The notes under the pieces were generated by a model, which was not told the origin of the DNA, did no database searches, and was given only the letters and a program-made list of their open reading frames with translations. The position numbers and the translations under genes are program-made. Shown here piece after piece: positions 8,609 through 16,831 of a stretch of DNA of 64,000 nucleotides. Origin of the DNA: an uncultured Eubacteriales bacterium (GTDB lineage Bacteria > Bacillota > Clostridia > Oscillospirales > Acutalibacteraceae); the NCBI GenBank assembly GCA_900314355.1, contig OMUY01000016.1, forward strand, positions 62,001-126,000, given 5' to 3'. Position 1 is the first letter of the stretch. Every line of letters begins with the position of its first letter.

Positions 8609-8863
8609 GAGGTGAAAAATAATGGATAAAATCGTAGAAGCTCTTCAGGCTTTCGTCAACATGATCCTTCAGATCATCCAGTCGATCAGAAACCTTGTAA
8701 AAGGCGCGAGATCGGTAAACGACGAAAAGTAATTTAAAAATATTTTGAGGTGAAAAATAATGGATAAAATCGTAGAAGCTCTTCAGGCTTTCGTCAACAT
8801 GATCCTTCAGATCATCCAGTCGATCAGAAACCTTGTAAAAGGCGCGAGATCCGTAAACGACGA
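8609..8863 (+). repeat. Tandem duplication of a small-peptide gene
   Basis: Two copies of a 117-bp unit (8609-8725 and 8747-8863), each starting at the ribosome site GAGGTGAAAAATA and covering almost the whole peptide gene. They are offset by 138 bp and I find a single mismatch (G at 8713-region versus C in the second copy) before they diverge in the last two or three codons. Near-perfect identity at DNA level indicates a very recent duplication or ongoing gene conversion. Confidence 0.93.
8622..8732 (+). CDS. Small amphipathic peptide B1 (36 aa)
   Basis: A 36-codon gene behind an excellent ribosome site (GAGAGGTG, 8 nt from ATG). The product begins MDKIVEALQAFVNMILQI and continues IQSIRNLVKGARSVNDEK: one continuous amphipathic helix with hydrophobic residues at i, i+3, i+4, i+7 spacing, then a basic, hydrophilic tail. 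No family is recognised. The pattern is reminiscent of phenol-soluble-modulin-like or membrane-anchoring peptides, but no sequence relationship is claimed. It is nearly identical to B2 and is co-transcribed with peptide A. Confidence 0.8.
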   Translation: MDKIVEALQAFVNMILQIIQSIRNLVKGARSVNDEK

Positions 8864-8870
8864 GCACTGA
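8760..8870 (+). CDS. Small amphipathic peptide B2 (36 aa), duplicate of B1
   Basis: The product is identical to B1 over the first 35 residues and differs only at the last (H instead of K). The ribosome site GAGGTG is also duplicated. Perfect protein conservation together with a good ribosome site argues that both copies are translated. It is followed by a strong terminator, closing the three-peptide unit. Confidence 0.8.
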   Translation: MDKIVEALQAFVNMILQIIQSIRNLVKGARSVNDEH

Positions 8871-8890
8871 TAAAAAGAAAAACAAACATG

Positions 8891-8922
8891 GCGGAGGGAA
8901 TTTTCCTTCCGCTTTGGTTTTT
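8891..8922 (+). terminator. Terminator of the peptide cluster
   Basis: Stem GCGGAGGGAA / TTCCTTCCGC (8891-8900 and 8903-8912, one mismatched pair) followed by TTTGGTTTTT. Confidence 0.85.
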
Positions 8923-8947
8923 AATAAAAAAAGATGGTTTAATAAAA

Positions 8948-8977
8948 AAAGACGGAATGAAAAAAACGTTCCGTCTT
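8948..8977 (-). terminator. Terminator of the GT87 gene
   Basis: Inverted repeat AAGACGGAA / TTCCGTCTT (8949-8957 and 8969-8977); on the minus strand it is followed by a T run (complement of the A run at 8942-8948). It lies 20 nt past the stop of the minus-strand gene. Confidence 0.87.
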
Positions 8978-8997
8978 AAAATTTATTTTTTCTTCAA

Positions 8998-10515
8998 TTA
9001 AGCTGTTTCTTTCGCCGGCGCCGGCTTTTCGTCTGTTTCCGAATTTTCGGATTTCTTTGATTTTTTCAATATTTTCATACTGCTTTCGTCTTTTTTCTCC
9101 GAGGAGCCCATGAGCTGAATTACAAGTGAGATAAACATAGCCTGAACGCATGGCGTGCCGAGAATCTGATTTAATTTAGCGTTGTATTTTATTCCGAGAT
9201 AATAGGCGAGCTCTTTCATCGGAGCGGAATTGAAATACCACAGCGTGGGAAGCGGTACAAAAAGAAGAGTAAACAAAACGAGATAAAGCCAGTCTATTCT
9301 CGTGTGCTCCTTTTCGCCGAACATAAACTGAAGGAACGGTATTACGAGGAAGAAAATCGCGTACGACGTAGAGGCGGCAGGAATATTCAGCATCATGTAG
9401 CATATCAGGAATGATTTCTGCCAGTCTTTTTTGGCGAGGAATATCATGAGCGCAGCAATAACGTCAAATGAAACCATCACAATATTCGCGGTGATTACCG
9501 AACCAGGAGCTATGAGAAAAATAATATTCTCTATGCTTACAGATGAGAGATTTACCACGGATTTTCTCTTTGTCGTAAACGTGATTATGTTTTGAATAAG
9601 CGTGGAAATAAACCCGTTTCCCTCTTCGCCTAATATCGCCAACATTCCGCTGTGAGACGCCGATACGTTTCCTGCCTCAAATAAACTTGAAGGATGAATA
9701 AAGAAGAGCGCGGGCACGGCGAAAGCTATTATTCCGTATAGAATAGTCTTTCCGGCGTCTTTCCATCTCTTGTCATAAAGAAGAAGCAGACCGAAAAACG
9801 CAGGGTATATTTTTATGCCGGCAGCTATCGCAAGAGAAACATACGAAAGCTCGCGCATCAGTTTATTCTCCGACTTGTAGAAGAAAACAAAATAAGCCGT
9901 AAAGAAATAGCAAAGAAGAACTATGTTTCCTCTTTCTATGCCGAATATCATGGGGTAGGACAGAAGCAGCAGAAAAATCAGAACCCGCCCCTCGCTTCTC
10001 GTCTTTTTGTCGAGATTTAATGCATTTAAGTAGGCATTTAAAACTCTGACCGTAAAAATAACGCATATGATGGCAAAAAGGAAGAATATCATCATCGTGC
10101 GCTGATTCAGCTCCATAAGCACCTTGTCCTCCGACGTCGTCTTTACAAGCTGAGGATCCACAAACAAATCGAGGAATTTGAATATAAGTAGGCTTAACGG
10201 CGGATATATATTATTTCTGCCGGTGTACACGTCGGAATTTGACGCATCTCTCATGGAGTTGAAGAAATCCATGAAAAGGTCTGTTCTTCTTCCGTTGTAA
10301 TAAAGCGACTCACCGAAACTGTTGCCGTGCGAAACGCAGGCGAAAAGAAAGTTAATCAAAAAACAGCAGTAAAAAAACAGGGTAAAGAATAAAAACATAT
10401 CCCTGAACTCTATTTTTTTCCCTTTCGGTCTGCTGTCAAGACTGCCTTTGGGACCTTTTGTATTACCTTCGTCCTTTTTGCCGGACGAGATAATTTCCTT
10501 TACTTTTTCTGCCAT
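8998..10515 (-). CDS. GT87-type polyprenol-dependent glycosyltransferase, integral membrane
   Basis: A 505-residue multi-pass membrane protein with about ten hydrophobic segments. The N-terminal 35 residues are charged and cytosolic. The first extracellular loop carries FMDFFNSMRDASNSDVYTG and NNIYPPLSLL, and the centre has GIKIYPAFFGLLLLYDKRWKDA, the typical K-x-Y-P signature of DUF2029/GT87 enzymes (mannosyl- or arabinosyl-type transferases using polyprenyl-phosphate sugars). It ends in a Lys/Glu-rich cytosolic tail. It probably adds a sugar to a cell-envelope glycan. A 43-residue peptide gene lies 49 nt upstream on the same strand, probably in the same transcript. The ribosome site (AAAGGAT) is moderate. 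Confidence 0.82.
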   Translation of the reverse strand: MAEKVKEIISSGKKDEGNTKGPKGSLDSRPKGKKIEFRDMFLFFTLFFYCCFLINFLFACVSHGNSFGESLYYNGRRTDLFMDFFNSMRDASNSDVYTGRNNIYPPLSLLIFKFLDLFVDPQLVKTTSEDKVLMELNQRTMMIFFLFAIICVIFTVRVLNAYLNALNLDKKTRSEGRVLIFLLLLSYPMIFGIERGNIVLLCYFFTAYFVFFYKSENKLMRELSYVSLAIAAGIKIYPAFFGLLLLYDKRWKDAGKTILYGIIAFAVPALFFIHPSSLFEAGNVSASHSGMLAILGEEGNGFISTLIQNIITFTTKRKSVVNLSSVSIENIIFLIAPGSVITANIVMVSFDVIAALMIFLAKKDWQKSFLICYMMLNIPAASTSYAIFFLVIPFLQFMFGEKEHTRIDWLYLVLFTLLFVPLPTLWYFNSAPMKELAYYLGIKYNAKLNQILGTPCVQAMFISLVIQLMGSSEKKDESSMKILKKSKKSENSETDEKPAPAKETA

Positions 10516-10564
10516 ATCCTTTTTACCGATTCGATATTATTGTTTTATTGTCCGCCGATTTAAA

Positions 10565-10696
10565 TCAGCTTTTGCTGCTTGTCAGGCTCGGAATGCTTAT
10601 TCCGGAAACATCTGATACCGAAACGCCGATTTTCTGCAGATATTTGATTAAAAAAGTCAGAACTCTGAAAACGGTTACAATAAACTGGATAAACAT
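10565..10696 (-). CDS. Small hydrophobic/amphipathic peptide C (43 aa)
   Basis: A 43-codon gene on the minus strand with a near-perfect ribosome site (GGAGGTTTGAAAATA-ATG). The product has an N-terminal hydrophobic, mildly basic helix (MFIQFIVTVFRVLTFLIKY, then LQKI) and a Ser-rich polar tail (VSVSDVSG... SLTSSKS). The layout recalls peptide A at 8425, which also pairs a helix with a VSVS element. It lies directly upstream of the GT87 gene with its own promoter (10746-10774). No family is recognised; membrane association is inferred from composition. Confidence 0.72.
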   Translation of the reverse strand: MFIQFIVTVFRVLTFLIKYLQKIGVSVSDVSGISIPSLTSSKS

Positions 10697-10745
10697 TATT
10701 TTCAAACCTCCGCGGCCATGTTGTTTGCAATATTATTTATATTAA

Positions 10746-10774
10746 ATGATAATATAAATGATAAATTTTGTCAA
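10746..10774 (-). promoter_or_regulatory. Promoter of the peptide C-GT87 unit
   Basis: On the minus strand: TTGACA (10774-10769), 17-bp spacer, TATCAT (10751-10746). Confidence 0.7.
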
Positions 10775-10855
10775 GGATTCAGAGAAAATATAATTTTGCA
10801 AATAAGAAAAAACAACCGCAAAAAAACATCTGTCCATTTAATCTATGTTTAATAA

Positions 10856-10885
10856 TTGCAATGTATTATAAAATAAAACTATAAT
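10856..10885 (+). promoter_or_regulatory. Promoter of the ceramidase-like gene
   Basis: TTGCAA (10856-10861), 18-bp spacer, TATAAT (10880-10885). The ribosome site AAAGGAG follows 8 nt before the ATG at 10923. Confidence 0.7.
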
Positions 10886-10922
10886 CATAATTTCAACATA
10901 TATCGGAAAGGAGCCGGAATTT

Positions 10923-12371
10923 ATGAAAATCGAAGATACTTTTCTTGCGGACAAAGCCGCGTCGGCGGTAAAAAAAATAGAAATGGGCAGAGGAAAAAGA
11001 CTTAAAAAGAAAGTTGTCACTCCTCCGATTTCAGCTCATGCGATAAAGGATTTAAAAAGTTCCGACGGCAAATATTATTGCGGTTTCGCAATGAGAGAGG
11101 TAATGCCGGACGATGTTTTGGCAAAAGATTACTGGATTGCCGGACACGGTCCGGGAAGAAAAATAGAAGGCGTTCACGACCCTGTCACGGCAAGAGCCAT
11201 GTGGATAGGCGTAAAAGACGAGGGCGGAATAATTCTCTGCTCGGTTGACTGCATAGGACTTACAAATGTTGAGGTTACAAATGTCAGAAACAGACTTGCG
11301 GGTTTCTGTAAATCGGCAAAATGCAAATCTGTAAATATCTCCTGCACTCATTCTCACGCGGGATTCGATACAGTCGGCTACTGGGGCAAACTGCCCAGGA
11401 CGGGCAAAGACCCTGATTACATGGAAAAACTTCTATCGACGATTGCCGAAATATGCAGGGAAGCTTATGAAAAAAGGACAGCCGGCGATTTATTCGTTGG
11501 CAGTATACATGCTCCGGACGGTCAGCTTGACAGAAGAGAGCCTATTGTTCTTCACGATACATTGACAAGACTCAGATTCGTCCCCGATGACGGAAGCAAA
11601 GAAACGTGGTTTTTGAATTACGCGGCTCATCCCAATACACTCGGCGGTCCCAACAGGCTTGTCAGCGCCGATTATCCTTATTATCTCAGGGAAACGATTT
11701 ATAAATCAAAAGATGTAAACGAGCTTTTCTCCGTCGGCGCGATAGGCGCGGTTGACCCGGGACCTTTTTCAAAAGATCTGCCCGAAAGGACAAGGATGCA
11801 GGGCGAATACCTCGGCAAAAAGGCTCTTGAAATAGACAACGATGAAAAACTTGATGCCGAGATTGTAGAAATCAGACAGCCGTTCTATATTCCGGCTGAT
11901 AATGCTGTTCTCGCGTTTCTCGCTCATCTTAAAGTGATGTCGTCAAGAATTTTCCCGTCAGACGAGGGAGCGCTCGGACTTTGCATGAAGACGGAAATGA
12001 CGTATATCAGACTCGGCAGGCAGAGTATTCTCATCCTGCCGGGAGAAAATTTCCCTGAGACTGTATACGGAGGATATTCGGACGCTGTTCATTCCGCAAC
12101 GGGAAAACCTGCCGATATAAATCCTAAGCCGCTTATAGATATAGCCGGCGATGAAAATCTTCTCGTATTCGGCGTGACCAACGATATGACAGGTTATGTC
12201 GTCCCTCCGAATGATTTCATTCTCCATCCGACTCAGCCGTACCTTTCAAGTGCGAAGGACAGATTTGACAGAAAGCATTATCACGAGACGAATTCCCTCG
12301 GCATAAATACTCAGGCTAAAATAGCAGAGACGTTTGCCGGAATTATCGAGAGAATAAACAGACTGAAATAA
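10923..12371 (+). CDS. Neutral/alkaline non-lysosomal ceramidase-like protein
   Basis: A 482-residue protein related to the N-terminal catalytic domain of neutral ceramidase. The region CTHSHAGFDTVGYWG (residues about 140-155) carries the His residues of the zinc site, and LNYAAHPNTLGGPNRLVSAD (about 240) a further metal/substrate segment; DITP-like N-terminal and the C-terminal immunoglobulin-like domain of canonical ceramidases are not evident. There is no signal peptide, unlike secreted bacterial ceramidases, so the substrate may be an intracellular or different N-acyl compound. It has its own promoter and is followed by the promoter of the next gene, so it is probably monocistronic. Confidence 0.78.
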   Translation: MKIEDTFLADKAASAVKKIEMGRGKRLKKKVVTPPISAHAIKDLKSSDGKYYCGFAMREVMPDDVLAKDYWIAGHGPGRKIEGVHDPVTARAMWIGVKDEGGIILCSVDCIGLTNVEVTNVRNRLAGFCKSAKCKSVNISCTHSHAGFDTVGYWGKLPRTGKDPDYMEKLLSTIAEICREAYEKRTAGDLFVGSIHAPDGQLDRREPIVLHDTLTRLRFVPDDGSKETWFLNYAAHPNTLGGPNRLVSADYPYYLRETIYKSKDVNELFSVGAIGAVDPGPFSKDLPERTRMQGEYLGKKALEIDNDEKLDAEIVEIRQPFYIPADNAVLAFLAHLKVMSSRIFPSDEGALGLCMKTEMTYIRLGRQSILILPGENFPETVYGGYSDAVHSATGKPADINPKPLIDIAGDENLLVFGVTNDMTGYVVPPNDFILHPTQPYLSSAKDRFDRKHYHETNSLGINTQAKIAETFAGIIERINRLK

Positions 12372-12432
12372 TAAAGATAAATTAGCGTTATTCTGAAAAA
12401 ATTTTCCGTATGCTCCTATGCCAACTTGTCTC

Positions 12433-12461
12433 TTGACTCATATTAACAGGAGTGGTAAAAT
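12433..12461 (+). promoter_or_regulatory. Promoter of the PP2C-like gene
   Basis: TTGACT (12433-12438), 17-bp spacer, TAAAAT (12456-12461) preceded by TGG (extended -10). Confidence 0.75.
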
Positions 12462-12507
12462 AAACTGAATAATTTGAAATACTTTATTATTTTAAGGAGA
12501 GATTCGA

Positions 12508-14076
12508 GTGCCTATTATCAGTGTCGAATCGGCGGTTGTTTCCGTAAGCAGCCGAAAAAAAGGATTTAACGGCGACAGCTTCAACCAGGGCGGAAAAATC
12601 GCGTCGATAGAATCGCTCAATTCCGCAAAGGGGAGAAAAGTCGCGGCAACCCTTCACCCCGGCGATTTCTGCGCCATATCATCGTCTAATCAGCCTGCTT
12701 TCGCCGCGGGGGCGATGACGGCTCTGAATGAAAATAAAAGCAAATTCTCGCCCGACAGAGAGAAAAACCTTGACGTTCTCTACGAGTTTTTGGAGGATAT
12801 GGATGCTGTAGTAAAGCAGTGTCCGTCTCCGGACGCGTCTATCTCGTCGGCGTGCGTTTATATCAGAGAAAACGGAATAGATGCTTGCGTATCCGGAGGA
12901 TGCAGGATATTGAGATTCTCCGTTGAAAAAGGACTTTTCGAAATAGCTCATCCCGACATCAGGACCAAAAAGGGTTTTCAGTCCGTAAATGATTTTTCAG
13001 ACGGAGACTATATCATCCTTCTCGGAGCGGAATGCTCCGACGACCCTTCGTATAACAGGCTTGACGAAATACTTTCCGACGGCGTGAACGAGGACGTAAA
13101 GCAGGTAATACAGGAAATTTACAGGACTGTTTCAGACCGCCACGAGTATTCCGACAAGACGGTAATGCTCATCAAATTCCATGATGACGCTCCGAAGGAG
13201 ATAAAAAAGAGTATACCTGAAGCGGCCGCTGCGGTTCCTATCTATTCCGCTAAGCCCGAAGTAAAAAGCTCATTGCCGCAGCAGAGTAATGCGCAGGATA
13301 AGGTAATCGATGACGATTCTTCTGTAAGCGACGAAAGAAACGATTACAGCGATCGGAATGAAAAACAGGATGATAAAATCCTGATGTCAAACGACCTTGG
13401 CACGACAACCGCAAAAATCAAGATAAATTATGACGGCGATTTCACTTCTCTTCCGGCGGTGCACGAGCAGGAGCTTTCCGAGGACGAACTTTCAATAGAA
13501 AAAGAGGACGAGGACAACGGCGCGAGCGAAAAAGTCTCCGCACCAAAGCCGATTACCGCAAAGAGGAGATTTAAAAACTCTATTCCGATAATCATCGTTA
13601 TCATTCTTGTCGCAGTCGCATTCGGCACATATGTCGCTACTCATTACGATTTGTTCAATATAAACACGTACGCGGGCGGCGAGCCCATTACCGATAAAGA
13701 AGCTTTGTCTGAAGAAAACGAGAAAGACCTGAATAATATGGTCAATGTGGACGAGGCCTCAATGAACGACATCGAGGACAGCTCCGACAGAAGAAGAACA
13801 TATATCTCCGGCGGTTCAAACTCCGGCGATAACAGCGGAGACAGCTACGATTCCAATGATTACAACAATAATGCCGACTCCGATAACGGCGGCGGCAATG
13901 GAAATAATTACGTCGCTCCGGCTACTCAGGCGAGAACTACGGCGGCTTACGTCGAAACCACGACTCAAACCACGACTCAAACCACGACTCAGGCTCAGCA
14001 GCATGAAGACGGCGGAGGAGACGGCGGAAACGACCAGCCAAACGGCGGCGACGATGTAAACGAAGTTTACGAATAA
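12508..14076 (+). CDS. Degenerate PP2C-like single-pass membrane protein with Thr/Gln- and Gly/Asn-rich extracellular tail
   Basis: A 522-residue protein starting at GTG 12508 behind AAGGAGAG. Residues 1-235 look like a PP2C-type Ser/Thr phosphatase fold (GFNGDSFN near the N-terminus, a SISSACVYIRENG strand, and SGGCRILRF where active enzymes have GDSR). The metal-binding aspartates of the second and GDSR motifs are missing, so it may be a pseudophosphatase. Residues 236-350 form an acidic linker, one transmembrane segment lies at about 360-378 (IPIIIVIILVAVAFGTYVA), and the outside tail is Asn/Gly/Ser-rich with TTTQ repeats. This suggests an envelope sensor or anchor. Family placement is by pattern and moderately sure. 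Confidence 0.6.
   Translation: MPIISVESAVVSVSSRKKGFNGDSFNQGGKIASIESLNSAKGRKVAATLHPGDFCAISSSNQPAFAAGAMTALNENKSKFSPDREKNLDVLYEFLEDMDAVVKQCPSPDASISSACVYIRENGIDACVSGGCRILRFSVEKGLFEIAHPDIRTKKGFQSVNDFSDGDYIILLGAECSDDPSYNRLDEILSDGVNEDVKQVIQEIYRTVSDRHEYSDKTVMLIKFHDDAPKEIKKSIPEAAAAVPIYSAKPEVKSSLPQQSNAQDKVIDDDSSVSDERNDYSDRNEKQDDKILMSNDLGTTTAKIKINYDGDFTSLPAVHEQELSEDELSIEKEDEDNGASEKVSAPKPITAKRRFKNSIPIIIVIILVAVAFGTYVATHYDLFNINTYAGGEPITDKEALSEENEKDLNNMVNVDEASMNDIEDSSDRRRTYISGGSNSGDNSGDSYDSNDYNNNADSDNGGGNGNNYVAPATQARTTAAYVETTTQTTTQTTTQAQQHEDGGGDGGNDQPNGGDDVNEVYE
13957..13992 (+). repeat. 12-bp tandem repeat encoding Thr-Thr-Thr-Gln-like units
   Basis: Three consecutive copies of ACCACGACTCAA (last base G in the third) inside the extracellular tail of the PP2C-like protein, encoding TTTQ-type repeats. 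Such in-frame 12-bp repeats can expand or contract without breaking the frame. Confidence 0.9.
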
Positions 14077-14090
14077 TGTTTGATATACAA

Positions 14091-14120
14091 AAAAAGACGG
14101 CGTTTATCGCCGTTTTTTTT
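14091..14120 (+). terminator. Terminator of the PP2C-like gene
   Basis: AAAAAGACGGCG-TTTAT-CGCCGTTTTTTTT: GC-rich stem with loop TTTAT and eight T residues, 15 nt after the stop codon. Confidence 0.92.
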
Positions 14121-14271
14121 ATATCTCGTAAAATTTATAATGTCAAATTGAAATCCGATATTTTCCGCGTATTTCGGGAAAAAATATTTTAAGTCTCTGC
14201 TTTCGGAAAATTCAGATAAACTTTTTTCCCCGATAAATTTGCAGAGAAATAGAAATAAAAAGCAAATAAGC

Positions 14272-14296
14272 GAAAATCCCGAAAGCCGGGATTTTC
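14272..14296 (-). terminator. Terminator of the WYL regulator gene
   Basis: Inverted repeat GAAAATCCC / GGGATTTTC (14272-14280 and 14288-14296) downstream of the minus-strand WYL gene; it can work in both directions. Nothing else is recognised in 14121-14336. Confidence 0.7.
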
Positions 14297-14336
14297 ACAA
14301 ATATTGGGAACGAATAAAAAAAAGGTGATATCTTTT

Positions 14337-15341
14337 TTATTTGCCTGACGGCGATTCTACGGATTTGATGAAATTTTCCGCTTCTTTAACAGCCTCACGC
14401 TTTACGTCGTCGGGACTTAATATTTTTATAATGTCGTATTTTGAAAAAAGCCACGCGAAAAACGGAGGATTTACGGCGACTTTGACCGAAACGGTGAAAG
14501 AATCTTTTTTCGGAATCATGATTAAGTCTTTTCCGAATTGGTCTATGATAATGTCCCTCGCCTCGTTTTTCACCTCAAGAGTGACGTCTTTTACATCGCC
14601 CGAAAACATGTCAAAATGAGATTTTGCGTATTCCGCCGCGTTGAATTTTTTGCTGTTTTCGTTTGACTCCCTCTTGTCCTCGGTTATAGTCACGTTGCCT
14701 ATCTTGTCTATTCTGTAGTTTTTCATTATTCCGGCTTCTGAGTCGAAGCCTATCATGTAGTATCTGTCGTCCTTCCACAACTTTCCCCACGGACTTATTT
14801 TGTAATATTTTCCGTTGTGCCTCGGTACAAGTTTTTTATTTTCGTCGTAACAGTAGTATTTAAAGACAATCTGCCTGTTTTTGCTCATCGCGTCGTTTAT
14901 TACCGCGACTACATTTTGAAAACTCGGATTGAAAGTTTTAGCCCTGCCGAAAATCGTAACATTATCCTGAATTGTTCTTCTTAGCGGGTCGGATGTGAAT
15001 TTTTCCAGCTTTTTTATAAGATTTTCCGTGTCTTCAACCGATATTACCTGCGACGACTGTACGGCGTCAACCAAAAGGATGATATCTGATTTTGTAAACG
15101 CCCTGTTTACCACATGGTATTTTGTGTTTTTCGATTCGCCTACCTGCTCTACCACTGTACCGAACGTCTCTTTGATTTTCTCAAAATCGTTTGATATTGT
15201 CTGACGCTTCGAGCTGAAACCTTTTTCCGACATAAGAGTCAATATCTCGTTCATAGTCAGAAAATGATCGTCGTCGGTATAGTTGAGCATTATTTCATTT
15301 AAAGCTTTTAGTCGTACGTGATTTTTTTCGGTATTCGCCAT
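14337..15341 (-). CDS. WYL-domain transcriptional regulator (YafY/PafC type)
   Basis: A 334-residue regulator. The N-terminal winged helix-turn-helix (about residues 10-60, LTMNEILTLMSEKGFSSKRQ) is followed by a WYL domain (about 140-215) with RQIVFKYYCYD, the segment YYKISPWGKLWKDDRYYMIG and NYRIDKIGNV, and a C-terminal WCX-like extension (about 240-320). WYL domains bind nucleic acid or nucleotide-type ligands and often control DNA damage, defence or stress genes. No defence gene is adjacent. A perfect 10-bp-arm palindrome (15388-15415) lies 47 nt upstream of the start, a plausible autoregulatory operator. Ribosome site TAGGAGAAGG. Confidence 0.9.
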   Translation of the reverse strand: MANTEKNHVRLKALNEIMLNYTDDDHFLTMNEILTLMSEKGFSSKRQTISNDFEKIKETFGTVVEQVGESKNTKYHVVNRAFTKSDIILLVDAVQSSQVISVEDTENLIKKLEKFTSDPLRRTIQDNVTIFGRAKTFNPSFQNVVAVINDAMSKNRQIVFKYYCYDENKKLVPRHNGKYYKISPWGKLWKDDRYYMIGFDSEAGIMKNYRIDKIGNVTITEDKRESNENSKKFNAAEYAKSHFDMFSGDVKDVTLEVKNEARDIIIDQFGKDLIMIPKKDSFTVSVKVAVNPPFFAWLFSKYDIIKILSPDDVKREAVKEAENFIKSVESPSGK

Positions 15342-15387
15342 TAAAGACGCCTTCTCCTAATCGTTTTTCTGTAACTGATTATAAAGA

Positions 15388-15415
15388 TTTGATGTCCCAA
15401 AAATAGGACATCAAA
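15388..15415. promoter_or_regulatory. Palindrome between WYL regulator and histidine kinase genes
   Basis: Perfect inverted repeat TTTGATGTCC-N8-GGACATCAAA. Immediately downstream on the minus strand is TATAAT (15383-15378 region), the probable -10 of the WYL gene, so the palindrome overlaps the -35 zone. It may be an operator of the WYL protein, or act as a weak terminator for the histidine kinase gene that ends at 15434. The T tract on the minus side is poor, which favours the operator reading. Confidence 0.55.
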
Positions 15416-15433
15416 AAAATTTTTTATTTTTTT

Positions 15434-16681
15434 TTACAGCTCGGCGGTGAAGCTTATCCATTTCCCCTCTTCGCCGTCGCAGGATATTGTTCCGCCGTGC
15501 AGGTCTACAATGGATTTCGCTATCGAAAGACCGAGACCGTAACCGCCTGTCTCCCTGTTTCTTGACTGGTCGGAGCGGTAGAATCTTTCAAAAATAAGCT
15601 CTTTTTCTGATTCCTTAAAACCCGCGCCGGTGTTGAATACCTGAATGATTTTCTTGCCGGCGCTTGTCATCAGCGTTACTCTGATGCTTCCGTTTTTGTC
15701 GGAATGTTTGATAGCGTTGTCTACCAACGTGCCCACCATCTGCTTTATAAGACTTTCGTTGCCAACGTATTTGATATTTTCGGGTATATTTTCTTCAAGT
15801 TTTTTTCCCGCTTCAAACGCCATCGCCTCAAATTCAAGGCATTTGTCCATAACCGCCTCGCTGAGATTGAACTCCTGAAATTCAACGCTGTCGCTTGTCT
15901 CATCAAGCTTCGCGAGGTCAAGCAAGTCGTATATCATGGCGTTCATTGTCTTGGACTGAGCCTGAATATTGTCTATCCACTTGTTTTTCCCGACCTCGTT
16001 TTCAAGGACTTCCGCGCTTGACTGAATGACGGCGAGAGGTGTTTTCAATTCGTGACTCGCATCGGATACAAATCTTTTCTGGCGTGTCAAAGCCTCCTGA
16101 GCCGGCTGAATAGCCCATTTTGAAAGCAGATGTGAAAACAGCGCCGACAGCAGCATGCTGAATACGAAAATTATCGCCGAAGCTATTGTTATAGTCAAAA
16201 TTAAGACGTATCCGTTAGACATATCTATAATGGATACTGAATATCCGCCTTCGTAATCCCTGACGGAATACATGAACCTGCCGTAAATTCCTCTTTTCTG
16301 CTTTAGGCCTTTTAATATTTCGGCCATTTCAAGCATGTTTTTTCTCGAATAAGTCTGGTCAAGGTTTGTTGAGATATAAGTAGTATTTGTCTTTTCGGAA
16401 AAGCTGACGTAAATATATTCGGATTTTGTTCCGTTTGTGAGGAAATCCAAGACGTTGGCGTCATTGAACGGGCTCGTGTCTTTAGCGCTCACAACGCCGC
16501 TGTTTTCTTCTACGGCATTTAGATTTGACCAGCCGGAATATACAAAGACCGAAATTATGGACAGGTCAAGAATTAAGAAGATGATGAAAAGCACAATAAA
16601 CATGGAGATAACAGACATCAGCATGAATTTTCGTTTAGTTTGATTTATAGTCGTATCGGCTTTTTTTCTGTTTCTCTTCAT
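15434..16681 (-). CDS. Sensor histidine kinase
   Basis: A 415-residue membrane-bound two-component kinase. Transmembrane helix 1 is at about residues 17-45, an extracellular sensor region of about 110 residues follows, and helix 2 lies at about 155-185. HisKA contains FVSDASHELKTPLAVIQ with the phospho-accepting His near residue 210. The HATPase_c domain has the N box (VGTLVDNAIKHS), the F/G1 region (FERFYRSDQSRNRETGGYGLGLSIAKSIV). No clear HAMP domain is seen. The cognate regulator is encoded 150 nt upstream on the same strand (16832-17497). The stimulus is unknown. Confidence 0.94.
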   Translation of the reverse strand: MKRNRKKADTTINQTKRKFMLMSVISMFIVLFIIFLILDLSIISVFVYSGWSNLNAVEENSGVVSAKDTSPFNDANVLDFLTNGTKSEYIYVSFSEKTNTTYISTNLDQTYSRKNMLEMAEILKGLKQKRGIYGRFMYSVRDYEGGYSVSIIDMSNGYVLILTITIASAIIFVFSMLLSALFSHLLSKWAIQPAQEALTRQKRFVSDASHELKTPLAVIQSSAEVLENEVGKNKWIDNIQAQSKTMNAMIYDLLDLAKLDETSDSVEFQEFNLSEAVMDKCLEFEAMAFEAGKKLEENIPENIKYVGNESLIKQMVGTLVDNAIKHSDKNGSIRVTLMTSAGKKIIQVFNTGAGFKESEKELIFERFYRSDQSRNRETGGYGLGLSIAKSIVDLHGGTISCDGEEGKWISFTAEL

Positions 16682-16831
16682 TTTCGCGGGACTAATGCGA
16701 TATAAAAAAATATTTTTTGTAAATGATTTATTTTTTTTTGAGACCGGTTTTTCACGCCGAATAAATGTTGTTTAAAATGTTTCAGGGTGATTGCATAACC
16801 GGAATGGGGGTTTTTGAAAAATTCGAATCCG

